9,827 nt of DNA from Ruminiclostridium sp. (GTDB lineage Bacteria; Bacillota; Clostridia; Oscillospirales; Oscillospiraceae), in NCBI GenBank assembly GCA_021442645.1, contig JABUSR010000094.1, forward strand, positions 1 to 9,827. Direction: 5' to 3'. This document shows, in pieces, positions 7,878 through 9,827 of the stretch. Both the position numbers and the translations under genes were made by a program. Every line of letters begins with the position of its first letter. Position 1 is the stretch's first letter. Below the pieces are notes generated by a model. The model was not told the DNA's origin and searched no databases. It was given only the letters and a program-made list of their open reading frames with translations.

Positions 7878-7928
7878 CCCCGTGATTTTATGCGAAAATC
7901 CCAAGAAATGGAGGTGTGTTTCTACTAT

Positions 7929-9476
7929 ATGTCCAGCAGTATCCTGATCGGCGTGATCGCATTTGTGGTTGCGCTTGTGATAGGTATCCCCGCCGGCATC
8001 CTGTACCGCAAGAAAGTTGCGGAAAAGGAGATCATCAGCGCCGAAGAGGAAGCCAAACGGATCATCAACGAGGCTATCAAGAGTGCAGAGAGCAAAAAGC
8101 GTGAAGCCCTGGTGGAAGCCAAGGAGAAGATCCTCGCTGAACGGACCAACTTTGAAAAAGAAGAGAAGGAACGCCGCTCCGCTCTGCAGGAGCAGGAGCG
8201 CCGTCTGCAGCAGAAGGAGGAGACCCTGGAGCGCAAGACCGAAAACGTGGAGCGCAAAGAGGAATCCTACAACGCCCGTCTGGCAAACCTGGAGGAGGCC
8301 CGTAACAAGGTCGCCAAGCTCCAGGCTGAACAGATGGAGACCCTGGAACGTATTTCCGGTTACACCGCAGAGGAGGCTAAAGCCTACCTGATTTCCAAAT
8401 TGGAGACCGAGTGCACCCATGAGGCCGCCATGAAAATCAAGGAGATCGAGGCCCGCCTGAAGGAAGAAGCCGACGCCAAGGCCAAGGAGATTGTGGGGCT
8501 GGCCATCCAGCGCTGCGCTGCTGACCACGTGGCAGAGGCCACTGTCTCTGTGGTCCCCCTGCCCAACGACGAGATGAAGGGCCGCATCATCGGCCGCGAG
8601 GGCCGCAACATCCGCACCCTGGAGACCCTCACCGGCGTGGACCTCATCATCGACGACACCCCCGAGGCCATCACCGTCTCCTGCTTCGACCCCGTCCGCC
8701 GGGAGATTGCCCGGCTGGCCCTGGAGAAGCTCATCCTGGACGGCCGCATCCACCCCGCCCGCATTGAGGAAATGGTGGAGAGTGCTAAGCGCGAGGTGGA
8801 TGCCACCATCAAGGCAGAAGGCGAGCGCGCCGTGCTGGAGACCAATGTCATGGGCCTCCACCCCGAGCTCATCAAGCTCATCGGCCGTATGAAGTACCGC
8901 ACCAGTTACGGCCAGAACGTGTACAACCACTCCATCGAGGTCTCCCATCTGGCCGGTCTCATGGCCGCCGAAATCGGTGAGGATGTTGCCACCGCCAAGC
9001 GGGCCGGCCTCCTCCACGACCTGGGCAAGGCTGTGGACCACGAGGTGGAGGGCTCCCACGTTACCATCGGCGTGGAGCTGGCCAAGAAGTACAAAGAGAA
9101 CAAGGACGTGGTGCACGCCATCCACGCCCACCACAATGACGTGGAACCCCAGACCGTCATCGCCTGCCTGGTGCAGGCGGCCGACGCCATCTCCGCCGCC
9201 CGACCCGGCGCACGGCGCGAGAACCTGGAGAACTACATCAAGCGCCTGGAAAAGCTGGAGGAGGTCACCTCTTCCTTCCGGGGCGTGGAGAAGTCCTACG
9301 CCATCCAGGCCGGCCGCGAGGTCCGCATTATCATCAAGCCCGAAGTGGTCAGCGAGGACGAAATGACTCTGCTGGCCCGGGAGATTGCCAAGCGCATCGA
9401 AAACGAACTGGAGTACCCCGGTCAGATTAAAGTGCATCTGCTGCGGGAAGTCAAGATCGTGGAATACGCCAAGTAA
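7929..9476 (+). CDS. rny: Ribonuclease Y
   Basis: RNase Y is the membrane-anchored endoribonuclease that begins mRNA decay in many Firmicutes. The 515-aa product (B. subtilis 520) has one N-terminal membrane helix (about 4-26), then RKK and a long charged coiled coil (about 30-170) rich in Glu, Lys and Arg. Next comes the conserved QRCAADHVAE stretch, a KH domain with GREG at 222-225, and an HD domain with the metal-binding pair His363-Asp364 in HDLGKAVDHEVEGSH. It ends in the conserved YPGQIKV...VEYAK tail. ATG at 7929 is chosen because it places the membrane helix at the very N-terminus as in the family. GGAGGTG (7910-7916) lies 12 nt upstream, somewhat far. In-frame upstream ATGs at 7890 and 7908 have no ribosome site. 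Own promoter and terminator; pnp, encoding its known partner, lies 1.1 kb upstream. Confidence 0.97.
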   Translation: MSSSILIGVIAFVVALVIGIPAGILYRKKVAEKEIISAEEEAKRIINEAIKSAESKKREALVEAKEKILAERTNFEKEEKERRSALQEQERRLQQKEETLERKTENVERKEESYNARLANLEEARNKVAKLQAEQMETLERISGYTAEEAKAYLISKLETECTHEAAMKIKEIEARLKEEADAKAKEIVGLAIQRCAADHVAEATVSVVPLPNDEMKGRIIGREGRNIRTLETLTGVDLIIDDTPEAITVSCFDPVRREIARLALEKLILDGRIHPARIEEMVESAKREVDATIKAEGERAVLETNVMGLHPELIKLIGRMKYRTSYGQNVYNHSIEVSHLAGLMAAEIGEDVATAKRAGLLHDLGKAVDHEVEGSHVTIGVELAKKYKENKDVVHAIHAHHNDVEPQTVIACLVQAADAISAARPGARRENLENYIKRLEKLEEVTSSFRGVEKSYAIQAGREVRIIIKPEVVSEDEMTLLAREIAKRIENELEYPGQIKVHLLREVKIVEYAK

Positions 9477-9500
9477 GGCGGGCCTATCTTCTAACCTGTC

Positions 9501-9534
9501 AGACCCCGTCCCTCTTGAGGGGCGGGGTCTTTCT
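9501..9534 (+). terminator. Rho-independent terminator of rny
   Basis: A 13-bp stem (9501-9513 with 9518-9530, one G-U) closes a CTTG tetraloop and is followed by TTCT after the final stem T. It begins 24 nt after the rny stop. Confidence 0.9.
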
Positions 9535-9547
9535 GCGCCCGGAATGC

Positions 9548-9575
9548 TTGACAAAGCCCCCTCGGGCGGTATACT
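9548..9575 (+). promoter_or_regulatory. Sigma-A promoter of copA, with a GC-rich inverted repeat in the spacer
   Basis: TTGACA (9548-9553) and TATACT (9570-9575) are 16 nt apart. The spacer holds GCCC (9556-9559) and GGGC (9564-9567) as an inverted repeat. The 16-nt spacer argues against a MerR/CueR-type activated promoter, which has a longer one. A GC-rich palindrome over the core promoter would suit a copper repressor such as CsoR, but that is inference. Start near 9582, leader about 40 nt. Confidence 0.75.
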
Positions 9576-9620
9576 CTTTTCCATAGCAAACAACCTAAGC
9601 ACATAGAAAGGAGGCCCCCT

Positions 9621-9827
9621 ATGGAGCGTTTCAACGTAACCGGTATGCACTGCGCCGCCTGTTCTGCCCGGGTGGAGAAGGCCGTAGCCGCCCTGCCCGG
9701 GGTGGAGTCTGTGTCCGTGAACCTGCTGACCAACTCCATGGGGGTCTGCTACACCTCCCCTGCTACCGCCCAGGGCATCTGTCAGGCTGTCCGGGCTGCG
9801 GGCTACGGGGCCTCTCCCACGACCGGG
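9621..9827 (+). CDS. copA: Copper-translocating P-type ATPase, N-terminal part (cut by window edge)
   Basis: Only the first 69 codons are present and the frame runs open off the right edge. They form a heavy-metal-associated (HMA) domain: the metal loop GMHCAAC (8-14) with the Cys pair 11 and 14, then SARVEKAV, LPGVESVSVNLLTNSM and GYGAS near the end. The LLTNSM wording is, from memory, typical of clostridial CopA, which exports Cu(I) at the cost of ATP. The ATPase core itself is not in view, so a separate copper chaperone (CopZ, about 70 aa) is the main alternative; no stop appears by codon 69. The start has AGAAAGGAGG 6 nt upstream. It has its own promoter. Confidence 0.8.
   Translation, partial: MERFNVTGMHCAACSARVEKAVAALPGVESVSVNLLTNSMGVCYTSPATAQGICQAVRAAGYGASPTTG

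Overview
The window looks like chromosomal core DNA from a GC-rich member of the Clostridia. The best guess is the Oscillospiraceae (Flavonifractor/Intestinimonas-like). This is inferred from three things: a Firmicutes-type RNase Y, a CopA start of clostridial style, and strong G/C-ending codon preference combined with AAGGAGG-type ribosome sites and textbook sigma-A promoters. No database search was possible, so genus level is a guess.

Left part (1-1817). Positions 1-144 carry no gene. They hold an AT-rich 13-bp inverted repeat and a rightward intrinsic terminator that must belong to a gene outside the window. Next come two minus-strand genes read from one strong promoter (1886-1858): a small two-helix K+ channel (1817-1404) and a ClC-family chloride channel/transporter (1392-145). 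The ClC protein has Ile where the family's gating glutamate normally sits.

Centre (1818-7698). A divergent promoter region drives typA/bipA (2047-3882), a translational GTPase, closed by a strong terminator. A second promoter then reads rpsO (S15) through a roughly 118-nt leader with paired hairpins, again followed by a terminator. The pnp gene (PNPase) follows a short structured leader, and a short queG-like epoxyqueuosine reductase lies 12 nt behind pnp and probably shares its transcript. A terminator closes this unit.

Right part (7699-9827). A consensus promoter drives rny (RNase Y, 515 aa) through a roughly 158-nt leader that contains a terminator-like hairpin with a U6 tract ahead of the start codon, a possible attenuator. 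rny ends at a 13-bp terminator. A fresh promoter then starts a copper P-type ATPase gene (copA), cut by the window edge after its first metal-binding domain.

How the genes fit together: typA, rpsO, pnp, queG and rny concern ribosome assembly, translation, tRNA modification and mRNA decay. PNPase and RNase Y, known partners in Firmicutes RNA decay, are encoded about 1.1 kb apart. The flanking genes (K+ channel, ClC, CopA) concern ion homeostasis. I see no mobile element, CRISPR array, tRNA or rRNA. I did not find a clearly new system. The points most worth following up are the K+ channel/ClC pair and the structured leaders of rny, rpsO and pnp.
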